DNA of 55,906 bases from Clostridiales bacterium (GCA_017552455.1 JAFZPX010000023.1:1-55906); one strand, 5' to 3'; numbered from the stretch's first letter, positions 16,941 to 26,380 are shown. Notes: generated from the sequence alone by a model not told the origin. Program-made: numbers and translations.

Positions 16941-19454
16941 TTAACGTGACAGATATAATTTCAAAAGAGTATAGAGCATGATAATCGTGAATGTCACATA
17001 GACATTTGTGCATGCATTGACTGATAAAGTCCTCTTATCCTCGTCGATACTTACTCCTGTTCTTCTCAGGCCAAACTTGGTTATGAATATCATAAGAAGC
17101 GGGAATACAGAGAACAGATATCTTCCCTGGATTCCGTAGATCATGCCTGAGCCTACAGGTGTATAACTTAGAAGCATCGCAGGAGTCATGACGAACGCAA
17201 GCAGTATGATGACACCCGACACGATGCGATCCTTCTTTCCGAGTTCGAGTTCGTCTTTCTCAAATGTTGAGTATACCAGAGCACTGATGAGTGCACCCGC
17301 AACAGACAACGAACTTAATACAGGTTCAAGATAACTCAACTCACGACCCATCGCCTGATTGACATAAGTATCACCAAAGTAGAAGTAAGTTCTTACAAGC
17401 ATCTTCAGATACTCGACAGGATGCGTATAAGCAAATGCCGTCATCATGTTGCCGCTATTCTCTTCACCGAATTGGAACAGTTCATCCGTAGGAAGAAGCT
17501 TATCGAAGATCAATACAGACAGAAGTGCTGTACCGATAACGGAACAAACCGTGATAGCAGACTGCTTGTTTTTCTTGATAAGAAGAAGCGCCAAAGGAAG
17601 TATGAGAAGAACCGATCCTCCCTTTATGGCACCAAGAACAAATGCCCAGATTATTGCTTCTATCAGCGCATCCTTTGAATACTCCTTACGGAGCTTGAAG
17701 ATAATGGCTGTGAAATTCAATGTGACGATGATAACCATGCAGTCATAGGAGAATGAGCTGCTCATCATAAGAGATACCGGAAGCAGTGCTGCCGATGCGA
17801 AGATGATCTTACCCACCGGCGTATTCTTTATCGCACGGTAACAGCAAAGAATAAACGTTGCAAGTGTAAGAACTCTTGCGATGAATACAGTAAGAACAGG
17901 TCCGAGACCGATGAGTCTGCCGATCGCAAGACCGATCGACTGAGGCATCCAGTTGATAGTCGAATAATAGACCATCTTTGTCTCGTGAGGGATCTGATCA
18001 ACAAGCGATACTTCGACATCATTACGGTTAAGGCCATGGATCATTGAAGCGATTCCTTCAAGATCAGGTTTTCTCTCTGCCCACCATAAGATGCCGTTGT
18101 AGTAGTCAGCATCACATGATCTTGCAAACCACTCAAGCCTGCCGTTAATTCCAAGAAGAAGATTGGATGCTCTGTAACTTGCGAGGAAATGCGCTCCGCA
18201 GTCAGGTACATTCCAGGGTTGGAAGAACAGCAGGTACATAATCGACAACGGAATTACTGTGATAAGGAAGAATCTTTCTACTGTAAGCTTCTTCGCCTCA
18301 CGTAAAACATTAAGCACTACAAGATAAATAAACATCATCGCGATAGCAAGAGTAACTATCTTGATACCGAGAGATGTATAACGAATACCCGCATAAGTTA
18401 CAACTCCAGTCTGTCCCTCTTCCACCGGAGCTTCGAGTTCTATATCAATAGCCTTGTCAGCAGACAGATTCGTTATCTTAAGGTTATAAACACCGTTCTC
18501 ATAATATCTCTGACCGGCCTGAGACTTATCCGCACTTAACATCGTGCAGATTCTTCCGGTTGATACATGCCATTCAGGCTGTGCATGAACGGCATCGTAA
18601 TATACAGTTCCTGTTGAAGTATTGATAAGCGTAAGCTCAAGATCACAAACATTCTCACCGCCTGTAAAGATCTCGAGATCCTCAAACGCATCGGAATCAC
18701 AAGTAAATGTGTATTCTCTTGTACCACCCGGTTCAATCGTATCCCAGACGCCGGTCGAAGAAGGCACAGGCTTTACTTCAAGCGTTGTTCTTACAGACGG
18801 GAAAAGATCAAAACCGATGATAAAGATCACAAGCGAAGCAACCAATCCGGTTACGATGAGCTTCGTATATGAATACTCAAGAAGTCCTCCCCACACAAGA
18901 AGAACAATGTATCCGACAATGAAGAGGAATGACATAAGAAGGAACCACTTAAGGCATCTTCCTGAATCGTATGTCGATATCGTGCACGACAGGAAACCTG
19001 TAGTAGAAGCTCCGACAGCAATATTGTTCTCGCCTTCAAATGTCTCGGTTATCCTTATCGTATAAACTCCGTCCGAAGAAAGAGTGATACCGTCCTTGGC
19101 ATCGAATCCGCGTATGGCGTTATCAAGAATTTCTGCAGCATCAACGTCCCATGAATATAAAACGTCTTCACCTGAAAGCAACTCGACCTTTACATCACCT
19201 TCGTTGACTCGCGCGTTCGTCGCGAACATGATGGAGATATCCTGGAGAACGGGATTGGCTCCGGAAACAGTTATATCCTGAGTGACAGGCTTGCCATTCT
19301 CAAGCTGAATGAAAGTCTCTGTCGGATACATATAATTTCTTTCAACGAAGACAGACTTCGACTGACAAAACAGAGTTACAAGAATGATCACGCCTACCAA
19401 AGCGGCGAGGATTACTCTTATCGTTCTTTTGCTGTCAGACATATTTATCTTCAT
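16941..19454 (-). CDS. DUF2142-type multi-pass membrane protein
   Basis: An 837-residue membrane protein. One helix lies at about 11-31, followed by two extracytoplasmic beta-rich stretches separated by helices at about 165-185 and 198-220. From residue ~370 on there is a block of about ten helices typical of DUF2142. The motif NVPDCGAHFLASYRAS matches the family's P-D-x-x-x-H-F signature, thought to lie at the active face of a GT-C-like glycosyltransferase fold. The pairing with a GtrA-like gene 8 nt downstream suggests a role in moving sugars onto envelope polymers, which is inference. The ATG at 19454 has TTAGGA about 9 nt upstream. Confidence 0.8.
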   Translation of the reverse strand: MKINMSDSKRTIRVILAALVGVIILVTLFCQSKSVFVERNYMYPTETFIQLENGKPVTQDITVSGANPVLQDISIMFATNARVNEGDVKVELLSGEDVLYSWDVDAAEILDNAIRGFDAKDGITLSSDGVYTIRITETFEGENNIAVGASTTGFLSCTISTYDSGRCLKWFLLMSFLFIVGYIVLLVWGGLLEYSYTKLIVTGLVASLVIFIIGFDLFPSVRTTLEVKPVPSSTGVWDTIEPGGTREYTFTCDSDAFEDLEIFTGGENVCDLELTLINTSTGTVYYDAVHAQPEWHVSTGRICTMLSADKSQAGQRYYENGVYNLKITNLSADKAIDIELEAPVEEGQTGVVTYAGIRYTSLGIKIVTLAIAMMFIYLVVLNVLREAKKLTVERFFLITVIPLSIMYLLFFQPWNVPDCGAHFLASYRASNLLLGINGRLEWFARSCDADYYNGILWWAERKPDLEGIASMIHGLNRNDVEVSLVDQIPHETKMVYYSTINWMPQSIGLAIGRLIGLGPVLTVFIARVLTLATFILCCYRAIKNTPVGKIIFASAALLPVSLMMSSSFSYDCMVIIVTLNFTAIIFKLRKEYSKDALIEAIIWAFVLGAIKGGSVLLILPLALLLIKKNKQSAITVCSVIGTALLSVLIFDKLLPTDELFQFGEENSGNMMTAFAYTHPVEYLKMLVRTYFYFGDTYVNQAMGRELSYLEPVLSSLSVAGALISALVYSTFEKDELELGKKDRIVSGVIILLAFVMTPAMLLSYTPVGSGMIYGIQGRYLFSVFPLLMIFITKFGLRRTGVSIDEDKRTLSVNACTNVYVTFTIIMLYTLLKLYLSR

Positions 19455-19468
19455 CTATAAGTCCTAAC

Positions 19469-19969
19469 TTACACAGGTGCCTTGATCGTCATAATGGCAA
19501 ATACCTGTATTCCTTCTCCTCTTCCAAAACCCGTAAGCCCCTCACCAGTAGTAGCCGTGAGACCGACATGAGAAGGATCGATCTTAAGAATCTTAGCTAC
19601 AGATTCCTTGATTGCCGGGATATGCTCTTTAAGCTTAGGACGAAGGCACTCGACTGTCAAAGACACATGCACTATCGATGCGTCCCCAAGATACTTGAGT
19701 CCTTCCTCGAGATAAACTTTGGAATCCATTATCCCCTGCTCAAGACACAGCTTATCGGCAGCGCCTCCGAGGATGTTAACGCCTGTATATCCGGATACAG
19801 CATTGGTGATCGCATGAAGGATCACATCTCCGTCAGAGTTTGCAAGGAACTGTCTGTCATGCGGCACCTTATATCCACCGAGCATGATTCCGTTCTCGGA
19901 AGGATCACATACGTCTTCCGTAAACCTGTGACTGTCCTGTCCAATAGTCGATATATAAGCGTATTCCAT
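19469..19969 (-). CDS. ispF: 2-C-methyl-D-erythritol 2,4-cyclodiphosphate synthase, divergent
   Basis: MEP pathway: cyclises CDP-methylerythritol phosphate, releasing CMP. The zinc ligands are present (Asp and His in GQDSHRF, His in SDGDVILHAI), as is the end motif GRGEGIQVF. Two conserved parts are changed. The GDIGxxFPD stretch after the zinc site is replaced by VNILGGAADKL, and the usual TTTEKLGF segment reads TTGEGLTGF. It is 166 residues from the ATG at 19969, which has GAGG 5 nt upstream; a GTG two codons earlier is the alternative. It directly follows a thioredoxin-fold lipoprotein gene. The call is solid, but the enzyme belongs to an unusual branch. Confidence 0.88.
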   Translation of the reverse strand: MEYAYISTIGQDSHRFTEDVCDPSENGIMLGGYKVPHDRQFLANSDGDVILHAITNAVSGYTGVNILGGAADKLCLEQGIMDSKVYLEEGLKYLGDASIVHVSLTVECLRPKLKEHIPAIKESVAKILKIDPSHVGLTATTGEGLTGFGRGEGIQVFAIMTIKAPV

Positions 19970-19971
19970 GG

Positions 19972-20556
19972 TCACCTCAAAAGCATACTCAGATCGGGTT
20001 CATACCCATTATCCGTTATCCACGCCGTTACGTCATCTATATTCCACTCGGTATAATCAAGTCCCGAGAATGTAGATATCCTGACGTTATCCGCAAGCAG
20101 AATAAACTCCGGATAACCGCCGACTTCATAAGCCGTGCTTATGGCGTCAGCTTCTACTCCGTCTACCGCGATGAACAGCACCTTACCTACCAGAGTCTGT
20201 GCAAGATCCTCAACACCCGCCATTAGATTCTGTGAACCGTCCGCATATGACGAATAGAAGAACAGACACACCGGTATCTCAGACTGTGAAGTGATGCCGT
20301 TAAAGTCGATTACATCACGGTACTGAATACCGTACACACCTTCATCCTCACCATCGACCTGCTCCCACACAAGTGCAGCAGCATCTGAAGAATAATCGAT
20401 ATTCCCCAGATAGTCATAGTAAGCGGGCGCACCTGAAGGCACACTCACAGAAGGCGTTGTCTGTACACCGGTCTCATCTGTTGTACCAGAACAAGCCGTA
20501 AAGCCTGAAGCCAGTATCAAAGTACAGAGTATGGATGCCGCAAGCTTCTTTCTCAT
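19972..20556 (-). CDS. Lipoprotein with a thioredoxin-like fold lacking the CxxC pair
   Basis: A 194-residue lipoprotein: signal MRKKLAASILCTLILASGF with lipobox TAC (Cys22), then a Ser/Thr/Pro linker. Residues 95-190 follow a thioredoxin pattern: a strand (IPVCLFFYSS), a helix, a strand (VLFIAVDG), and a Gly-Tyr-Pro turn in place of the cis-proline (VGGYPEFILL). Where thioredoxins have CxxC this protein has SYADGS, so it should not do disulfide exchange. It would sit on the outer face of the membrane. It overlaps the mrp gene by 4 nt upstream and ispF follows at once. The fold is inference; no name is given. Confidence 0.7.
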   Translation of the reverse strand: MRKKLAASILCTLILASGFTACSGTTDETGVQTTPSVSVPSGAPAYYDYLGNIDYSSDAAALVWEQVDGEDEGVYGIQYRDVIDFNGITSQSEIPVCLFFYSSYADGSQNLMAGVEDLAQTLVGKVLFIAVDGVEADAISTAYEVGGYPEFILLADNVRISTFSGLDYTEWNIDDVTAWITDNGYEPDLSMLLR

Positions 20557-21398
20557 AACAGAGCCGTAATAGCCTCCGCAGTATTGTTAAGAAGGTCAGA
20601 AGTCTCCACCTTCTCAGTATTGCCCGAATCAACGAGTGCTGTAACAGCAGGGTCCAACGGGAGCTTATCAAGAAGCTTAATCCCTGCCTCAGCAGACTCC
20701 TTAAGAAGGACAGCGTCATCACCGAAGAGCGATATCTTTTCGCTGCAGTGAGGGCAGTTAACATAAGCCATATTCTCTACGAGACCTAAGATGTTAACGT
20801 TCATCATTGAAGCCATGTTGCCGGCCTTCGCAACTATCATGGAGACGAGCTCCTGCGGTGTCGATACAAGAACGAGACCGTCAAGGGGCAGCGACTGGAA
20901 CAAAGTAAGAGTAATGTCGCCCGTACCCGGAGGCATATCGATGAGAAGTACATCGAGCATACCCCACTCGACATCGCTCCAGAACTGTCTTACAAGTCCT
21001 GACAGAACAGGGCCTCTCCAGATAACGGGAGAGCTCTCGTCCTCAAGAAGAAGGTTAAGGCTTACTGCCTTGATGCCGCCTTCTGTAACTGCGGGCAGGA
21101 TCCTGTCGTTCTCATTAACCTCGAGCATGCCCTTGAGGCCGAATGCTCTCGGAATGGAAGGTCCCGTTACGTCAGCATCCATGATACCGACCTTGAGGCC
21201 CGTTGCTGCGAGCTTGTGTGCCAAAGTGGAAGTTACAAAAGACTTTCCTACTCCTCCCTTACCGCTCGCGATACCGATAACACACTTGATATCGGAAAAC
21301 TCATTGCACGGGATCTTCTCGATTCCGTTCTTCTTCTCACATGTATCCTGTGAGGTGCATCCGTCTTTGTGGGCACAACTATCACATGCTGATGACAT
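20553..21398 (-). CDS. mrp: Mrp/NBP35-type P-loop ATPase (Fe-S cluster carrier)
   Basis: A 281-residue member of the MinD/Mrp family, cytoplasmic, thought to carry Fe-S clusters to target enzymes. The N-terminus has four Cys (MSSACDSCAHKDGCTSQDTC) as in NBP35-like forms. The deviant Walker A is SGKGGVGKS, and LLIDMPPGTGD is the switch region. Near the C-terminus the CPHC pair (VNCPHCSEKI) is the expected cluster site. AAGGAG precedes the ATG. It overlaps the thioredoxin-like lipoprotein gene by 4 nt. A link to ispF, one gene further on, would be by co-expression only, since IspG and IspH, not IspF, carry Fe-S clusters. Confidence 0.93.
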   Translation of the reverse strand: MSSACDSCAHKDGCTSQDTCEKKNGIEKIPCNEFSDIKCVIGIASGKGGVGKSFVTSTLAHKLAATGLKVGIMDADVTGPSIPRAFGLKGMLEVNENDRILPAVTEGGIKAVSLNLLLEDESSPVIWRGPVLSGLVRQFWSDVEWGMLDVLLIDMPPGTGDITLTLFQSLPLDGLVLVSTPQELVSMIVAKAGNMASMMNVNILGLVENMAYVNCPHCSEKISLFGDDAVLLKESAEAGIKLLDKLPLDPAVTALVDSGNTEKVETSDLLNNTAEAITALL

Positions 21399-21419
21399 AT
21401 TCTTTCTCCTTCTTGTGTT

Positions 21420-22376
21420 TTATACCGCATCCTCGAAAAGCTCTTCATCCGAATCCATGCCGAGCATGTCTGCATAGTGCTGCTGAAGAACTCTGATTGA
21501 TTCTGCGTTCTCGTCTTCTCTCGAAGATCTTATTCTTAATGCGAGTTTCATCTCAGGCATCTTATTCTTAACCGCGTGCACGGCTGCCTTGGATGTGTTT
21601 ACGATACCCTGGCGGCCTTCTGAAGCGTATTTCGCGATGAGTGCTCTTTCCTCGGCGCGGTTCTTCTTTGCAAGTTCTTTCTCTGCCTTACGGTGAGATG
21701 CAAATGTTTCTCTGAACTCAACGTAATCGTTCTGTGTAATCTCCAGTGCAGGACCGGTCTTGGTCTTGATCGTATCGACCGTACCATAGATGGAAGAACC
21801 TAACTTATCGGAATACTTTCTTAAGCCTCCGGACATACTCGACAGAAGCCTTACCTTCTCGTTAAAGCCGATGATAGCCGTTACGGTAACGATAATATCG
21901 ACGATTGTAAGAAGCGAGAATACGCCGAGGATTCCGATAAGAGCGTACTTCGGGATATGCGTCGCTATCTTTAATACTGCGGGGTGAAGTATATTCATTC
22001 CGAGTGAACATGCGATACCCCAGTAGATGGAGAATCTAAGGCAGATAAAGCCGTGGAAATTAAATCTGTAATTAGAGTAATCCCACCATCTCAAGCGGAA
22101 GATCGCATAGAGGATGACACCCGCAAGAAGCTCAACTGTCGTACATACTATCGCCGAGCCGAAGAACAGCATCGGGAACGAATCCATGACAGGCAGGAAG
22201 AACCAGATAACGCAGTAGAATCCTATGCCGTATACAGGACAAAGAGGACCGTTAAGGAATCCTCTGTTAATAAACTTTCCTTCGGTAATACCGTAGTAGA
22301 TAACTTCTACTACCCAGCCTATCAGGCCATAGACGAAGAACATAAAGAGTGAGACATCAAACGGAAATGGAAGCAT
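21420..22376 (-). CDS. CmpB-like (putative ABC transporter type IV) membrane protein
   Basis: A 318-residue protein. Residues 1-180 contain five or six helices and match the PF06541 type common in Firmicutes: YGLIGWVVEVIYYG, then NRGFLNGPLCPVYGIG, then RLRWWDYSNYRFNFHGFICL. The C-terminal 120 residues are charged, probably cytoplasmic and partly coiled coil. Despite its database name no ABC ATPase is adjacent and its function is not known. The start overlaps the methyltransferase gene by 20 nt, with GAAGGG about 8 nt upstream of the ATG. Confidence 0.82.
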   Translation of the reverse strand: MLPFPFDVSLFMFFVYGLIGWVVEVIYYGITEGKFINRGFLNGPLCPVYGIGFYCVIWFFLPVMDSFPMLFFGSAIVCTTVELLAGVILYAIFRLRWWDYSNYRFNFHGFICLRFSIYWGIACSLGMNILHPAVLKIATHIPKYALIGILGVFSLLTIVDIIVTVTAIIGFNEKVRLLSSMSGGLRKYSDKLGSSIYGTVDTIKTKTGPALEITQNDYVEFRETFASHRKAEKELAKKNRAEERALIAKYASEGRQGIVNTSKAAVHAVKNKMPEMKLALRIRSSREDENAESIRVLQQHYADMLGMDSDEELFEDAV

Positions 22377-23001
22377 CCTTTGTTCCCTTCACAGACTTCA
22401 TAACGTGATATCCGCCTTTGATATCGATCGTCTCACAGTTGCCGAACAGCTCATTAAGCTTCTTCTTGGTAGAGTCCGCTCCCTGCTTTCTTTGCAGGAC
22501 AACATATATAGCACCGCCCTCTTTCATATGAGCATAAGACTGCTCATAGAAAGCAAACACTGTCTTCTTGCCCGCTCTTACAGGCGGATTGGTGATGACA
22601 GTATCAAAGAGCTTGTCTTCAGGAACGGAAGCGAGGATATCGCTTACCATGATCGTGTCAGGCGCATTGAGATTAAGCTTGGCGTTCTCCTTGGCAAGAG
22701 CTACCGCTCTCGTATTAACGTCGACACAAGTAACATCGAACAAAGTGAATACGGTCTTCATTACTATGCCGACAACACCCCAGCCGCAGCCTAAGTCCAG
22801 AAGGCTCTCGTTTCTGCCGGCGCCTCTTTTCTTTATGTCAGCTATCGTTGACTCGAGGAGCAGGTCCGTGCCCTTATCGACAGATGTCTTCGAGAAAACT
22901 GCTGTATCTGTAACGAACTTAAAGTTGATTCCGTTTATGCGGTAATCAACATGCTTTCTGTTGGAAGGTGTTTCCGGATTTGCTTCAAAATACTGTGGCA
23001 T
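22357..23001 (-). CDS. RsmC-like class I SAM methyltransferase
   Basis: A 214-residue methyltransferase of the small-domain (MTS) type, related to the catalytic half of RsmC, which methylates a guanine of 16S rRNA. The SAM-binding glycine loop is LLDLGCGWGVVGI, followed by an acidic residue in TCVDVN, and the catalytic NPP motif is in VITNPPVRAGKK. There is only a single domain, as in most Firmicute members. Start and stop overlap the QueT gene by one base (TAATG), so translation is coupled. The exact RNA target is inferred from the family. Confidence 0.88.
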   Translation of the reverse strand: MPQYFEANPETPSNRKHVDYRINGINFKFVTDTAVFSKTSVDKGTDLLLESTIADIKKRGAGRNESLLDLGCGWGVVGIVMKTVFTLFDVTCVDVNTRAVALAKENAKLNLNAPDTIMVSDILASVPEDKLFDTVITNPPVRAGKKTVFAFYEQSYAHMKEGGAIYVVLQRKQGADSTKKKLNELFGNCETIDIKGGYHVMKSVKGTKDASISV

Positions 23002-23531
23002 TATGATATCTTCTCCACCAAGCTTCTAAGTCTGGGAGTCTTGTTAATAAGCAGAATGATCGGGATACCCACAACAAGAAGTAGAACTGCTTCAGAAGCT
23101 GCGACCTCCAGCATGGATATACCTACTACAGTAGCCGTGATCTCGCTGCTGTCATCGATAAGCAGGAACGGCAGATAGCCGCCTACGATAAGACCGTTGG
23201 ATACGATCGGAGGAATGATGGCAAGGAACTTATTCTTCTTGCCGATAAGTCTCGAGAAAACACCTGCAATGACAGTAGCAAGCGTGCCTCCGATAACATC
23301 AACAGGACCCAGGTTGCCCGCAGGATTAAAAAGGTTTGCAAGCAGACAGCCAAGGGATACACCGGGGACATACCCCATCGCGAAAGCAGGAAGTATCGTA
23401 AGCACCTCAGAGATACGGCACTGTATCGGACCATATGCGATAGGTGCAACCATAATCGTGAACACTACATAGAGTGCTGCCACGATTCCGGAGTATGCAA
23501 CCATCCTGATTCTTTTCTTGTTATCGCTCAT
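23001..23531 (-). CDS. queT: QueT-family queuosine-precursor transporter subunit (ECF S-component)
   Basis: A 176-residue membrane protein with about five helices and the QueT/DUF988 signature YGPIQCRISEVLTILPAF. QueT is the substrate-binding part of an ECF transporter and brings in a queuine precursor used for tRNA modification. No ECF energising genes are nearby, as is usual for shared ECF modules. QueT genes often follow a preQ1 riboswitch, but here only 2 nt separate it from the upstream gene, so it relies on the operon promoter. Confidence 0.9.
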   Translation of the reverse strand: MSDNKKRIRMVAYSGIVAALYVVFTIMVAPIAYGPIQCRISEVLTILPAFAMGYVPGVSLGCLLANLFNPAGNLGPVDVIGGTLATVIAGVFSRLIGKKNKFLAIIPPIVSNGLIVGGYLPFLLIDDSSEITATVVGISMLEVAASEAVLLLVVGIPIILLINKTPRLRSLVEKIS

Positions 23532-23533
23532 TA

Positions 23534-24487
23534 TCAGATCATCTTTCTAATCTTGTCATTAAGCGATGCGATGCATGCTGTCTTATGCCAAGGCATCTCA
23601 GGGCACTGGATAAGACCCTTATTGATAGCATCAACGCAAGCAAGGATCTCTACCGCATAGGAATTGATTCCCGAACGCTCGGCAGATTCTATCAGCTCGC
23701 CCTTCGTATTGTAAAGTTCGATCTTCTCGTAATCGTTGATGTTAAAGATCTTGATATAACCGTTCTCGCCGATTACAGAACCGTCTCTGTCAGTAAGGGA
23801 AGCTACTGTTACGAATGAGACTGCAAGGGCTCCGTCATGAGGAACCTCGAGAACACAGCTTACGTCCTTCTCTACACCAGTCGAATACTTGTGAGCAAAT
23901 ACAGATACAGGCTCAAGATTCTCACCGAGGATGCTTACTGCAAGATTAGTGGGATATACACCGATGTCGAGATGAGCGCCTCCCCCTAATGTAGGGTCAG
24001 TGATTCTCTGCACATTCTCGATATTGTAACCGAGATTGGACTGAACATATCTGACGGCACCTATCTTACCGTCCTTGATCCAGCTCATCATCTTCTTATG
24101 CAAAGGCATGAAGGAAGTCCACATGGCCTCACATACAAAAACGCCTCTGTTCTTAGCCTCAGTGAAGATGCTGTCTGCTTCCTCACGGCTCATAACAAAA
24201 GGCTTCTCTACAAGAACGTTCATGTGGTTCTTAACGCACATTACGGCATTCTCATAGTGGAATGTATTGGGAGTAGCGATATATACAAGATCGATATCCT
24301 TCTGACGGGTCATCTGCTCATATGAACCCAAAGGTTTGGCATCAGGACAGTTCTGCTTAACAAACTTGTTTGCACGTGCCTTCTCACGTGAAGCTACAGC
24401 AACGACCTCGACCTCCTTGAGGTCCTTGATACTCTCTATCATCTTTGCTGCCATTCTGCCGCATCCGATTATACCGATCTTAAACAT
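23534..24487 (-). CDS. Gfo/Idh/MocA family NAD(P)-dependent oxidoreductase
   Basis: A 317-residue oxidoreductase with an N-terminal Rossmann domain (FKIGIIGCGRMAAKM) and the family's EKPF motif (VLVEKPFVMSREEAD) whose Lys lies in the active site. GAHLDIGVYPTNLAVSILG is the expected second signature. Substrates are typically sugars, inositol or biliverdin-like compounds; this one cannot be assigned. The ATG at 24487 has AAAGGAG at 7 nt, while the ATG two codons earlier would sit only 1 nt from it, so the shorter form is preferred. It follows cobB in the trpS operon. Confidence 0.88.
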   Translation of the reverse strand: MFKIGIIGCGRMAAKMIESIKDLKEVEVVAVASREKARANKFVKQNCPDAKPLGSYEQMTRQKDIDLVYIATPNTFHYENAVMCVKNHMNVLVEKPFVMSREEADSIFTEAKNRGVFVCEAMWTSFMPLHKKMMSWIKDGKIGAVRYVQSNLGYNIENVQRITDPTLGGGAHLDIGVYPTNLAVSILGENLEPVSVFAHKYSTGVEKDVSCVLEVPHDGALAVSFVTVASLTDRDGSVIGENGYIKIFNINDYEKIELYNTKGELIESAERSGINSYAVEILACVDAINKGLIQCPEMPWHKTACIASLNDKIRKMI

Positions 24488-24508
24488 CGCCATTCTCCTT
24501 TGTGTTTA

Positions 24509-25258
24509 TTAGTCTAATTCGATCTTCCCGAGAACCTTGGATATGCTCTCATGGAAAACAAGTTTTGCCATTCTGTCTGCACCTGTCACATCCCTGTTAA
24601 TGATGATCAGATTCTTTCCTCTGAACAGATATGCAAGTGATGCTGCAGGGTTAACTACCAAAGACGTTCCTCCGATAATGAGGCAGTCTGCATTGCTTAC
24701 AAGCTTCATGGAATTCTGCCATGCATCCTGGGGAAGACTCTCACCGTAAAGTGTAACTTCAGGTCTTATGAGGCCGCCGCAGATATTGCACTTGGGAACT
24801 GCATCCTCGCTTTTGAAGATGTAGTCCGCAGGGTACTTCTTGTGGCATCTTGCGCAGTAATTACGAAGTGTGGACCCATGTACTTCCTGAACATTAACAC
24901 TGCCCGCCTTCTGATGAAGACCGTCGATATTCTGTGTGATGATACCGTCGAGCTTACCCGCCTTCTCCATCTGCGCAAGCTTGATGTGTGCGGCATTAGG
25001 CTCTATGCCCTCGCCGTTGAGCTTCTGTCTGTAGAATTCATAGAAGACCTTCGGCTCATCCTCAAGGCAGTTGATGGACAAAAGATATTCAGGTGTATAG
25101 GAATCGAACCTTACATCGTGCTGATTATAAAGTCCGTCCTTGGACCTGAAGTCGGGAATTCCGCTCTCTGTGGATACTCCGGCACCTCCGAAGAATACGA
25201 TGTGCTCGGATTCTTTAATGATCTGATTCAGTTCTTCATACTGTGCCGTGTAATCCAT
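24509..25258 (-). CDS. cobB: NAD-dependent protein deacylase, Sir2 family
   Basis: Removes acyl groups from protein lysines using NAD, cytoplasmic. The 249 residues show GGAGVSTESGIPDFRS for NAD binding, TQNIDGLHQKAG, the catalytic His in EVHGS, and a zinc ribbon with CARC and CNIC pairs. It lies 6 nt after trpS, so it is co-transcribed with it. Confidence 0.95.
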   Translation of the reverse strand: MDYTAQYEELNQIIKESEHIVFFGGAGVSTESGIPDFRSKDGLYNQHDVRFDSYTPEYLLSINCLEDEPKVFYEFYRQKLNGEGIEPNAAHIKLAQMEKAGKLDGIITQNIDGLHQKAGSVNVQEVHGSTLRNYCARCHKKYPADYIFKSEDAVPKCNICGGLIRPEVTLYGESLPQDAWQNSMKLVSNADCLIIGGTSLVVNPAASLAYLFRGKNLIIINRDVTGADRMAKLVFHESISKVLGKIELD

Positions 25259-25264
25259 AAGCTA

Positions 25265-26353
25265 TTACCCGTTAAACTTGTCCTGCCAGGACTTGATCAA
25301 AGCCTCATCCTCAAAGTAGTTGATCTTCATTGCATCCTTGAGCTCAGACAATGTCTTAGCTGCCTCGATGCGTGCTGCATCCGTACCCTTCTTAAGCACT
25401 TCAACAACATAAGGAATGTCCTTCTGAAGCTCTGCTCTTCTCTCTCTGATCGGAGCGAGCTCGTCCTCAAGTACGTTGATAAGGAACTTCTTAACCTTAA
25501 CGTCACCCAAGCCGCCTCTCTGGTAGTGCTCCTTCATCTCCTCGAGACTCTTATGCTCATTCTCGAACTTCTCAAAATGCTCAGGCTTGCAGAAAGCATC
25601 GAGATAAGTAAATACCGTGTTGCCCTCAAGCGAACCCGGATCTTCAACTCTCAAGTGGTTGGGATCCGTAAACATTCCCATGACCTTCTTCTTAACAACG
25701 TCAGCAGGATCGGAAATATAGATGCAGTTGCCCAAGGACTTACTCATCTTAGCCTTACCGTCTGTACCGGGAAGTCTGGAGCAGACCTCATTAGTAGGAA
25801 GAAGTGCCTCAGGTCTTACAAGGCACTCTGTCTTGTAGACCGTGTTAAACCTGTGAACGATCTCCTGAGCCTGCTCGATCATAGGGAGCTGGTCCTCACC
25901 TACAGGAACTGTTGTAGCCTTGAATGCAGTAATGTCGGCAGTCTGGCTTATGGGATAGCAGAAGAAACCTACGGGGATCGAAGCCTCGAAGTTTCTTAAC
26001 TGGATCTCAGCCTTAACCGTAGGATTACGCTGCAGTCTTGAGACTGTAAGCATGTTCATGTAATAGAAAGTGAGCTCTGTAAGCTCGGAAATCTCTGACT
26101 GTATAAGAATATTGGACTTCTCGGGATCGATTCCGCATGACAAATAGTCCAATGCTACTTCAATAATGTTCTCCCTGATCTTCTCAGGATTATCAACGTT
26201 ATCAGTGAGCGCCTGTGCATCGGCGATCATGATGAATATCTTCTCGTACTCTCCTGAATTCTGAAGTTCTACTCTTCTTCGTAACGAACCTACATAGTGT
26301 CCGATATGAAGCCTTCCGGTCGGTCTGTCGCCGGTCAGGATAATCTTACCCAT
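25265..26353 (-). CDS. trpS: Tryptophanyl-tRNA synthetase
   Basis: Charges tRNA-Trp. A class I synthetase of 362 residues with the HIGH-type motif ([10 protein letters not shown], residues 13-22) and KMSKS at 202-206; TGDRPTG at the start is typical. GGAGG precedes the ATG at 26353. It heads the long minus-strand unit that runs to the GtrA-like gene; no T-box leader is seen upstream, only the terminator of the recR unit 28 nt away. Confidence 0.97.
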   Translation of the reverse strand: MGKIILTGDRPTGRLHIGHYVGSLRRRVELQNSGEYEKIFIMIADAQALTDNVDNPEKIRENIIEVALDYLSCGIDPEKSNILIQSEISELTELTFYYMNMLTVSRLQRNPTVKAEIQLRNFEASIPVGFFCYPISQTADITAFKATTVPVGEDQLPMIEQAQEIVHRFNTVYKTECLVRPEALLPTNEVCSRLPGTDGKAKMSKSLGNCIYISDPADVVKKKVMGMFTDPNHLRVEDPGSLEGNTVFTYLDAFCKPEHFEKFENEHKSLEEMKEHYQRGGLGDVKVKKFLINVLEDELAPIRERRAELQKDIPYVVEVLKKGTDAARIEAAKTLSELKDAMKINYFEDEALIKSWQDKFNG

Positions 26354-26380
26354 AATTTCCTCCGAAAATATAAAAACAAA

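Noticed and set aside
23532..23533. preQ1 riboswitch upstream of queT
   Set aside because: Only 2 nt separate queT from the upstream oxidoreductase gene.
24842..25999. Long open frame (385 codons) antisense to cobB and trpS
   Set aside because: Leucine-rich shadow of two certain genes; no ribosome site, no recognisable domain.
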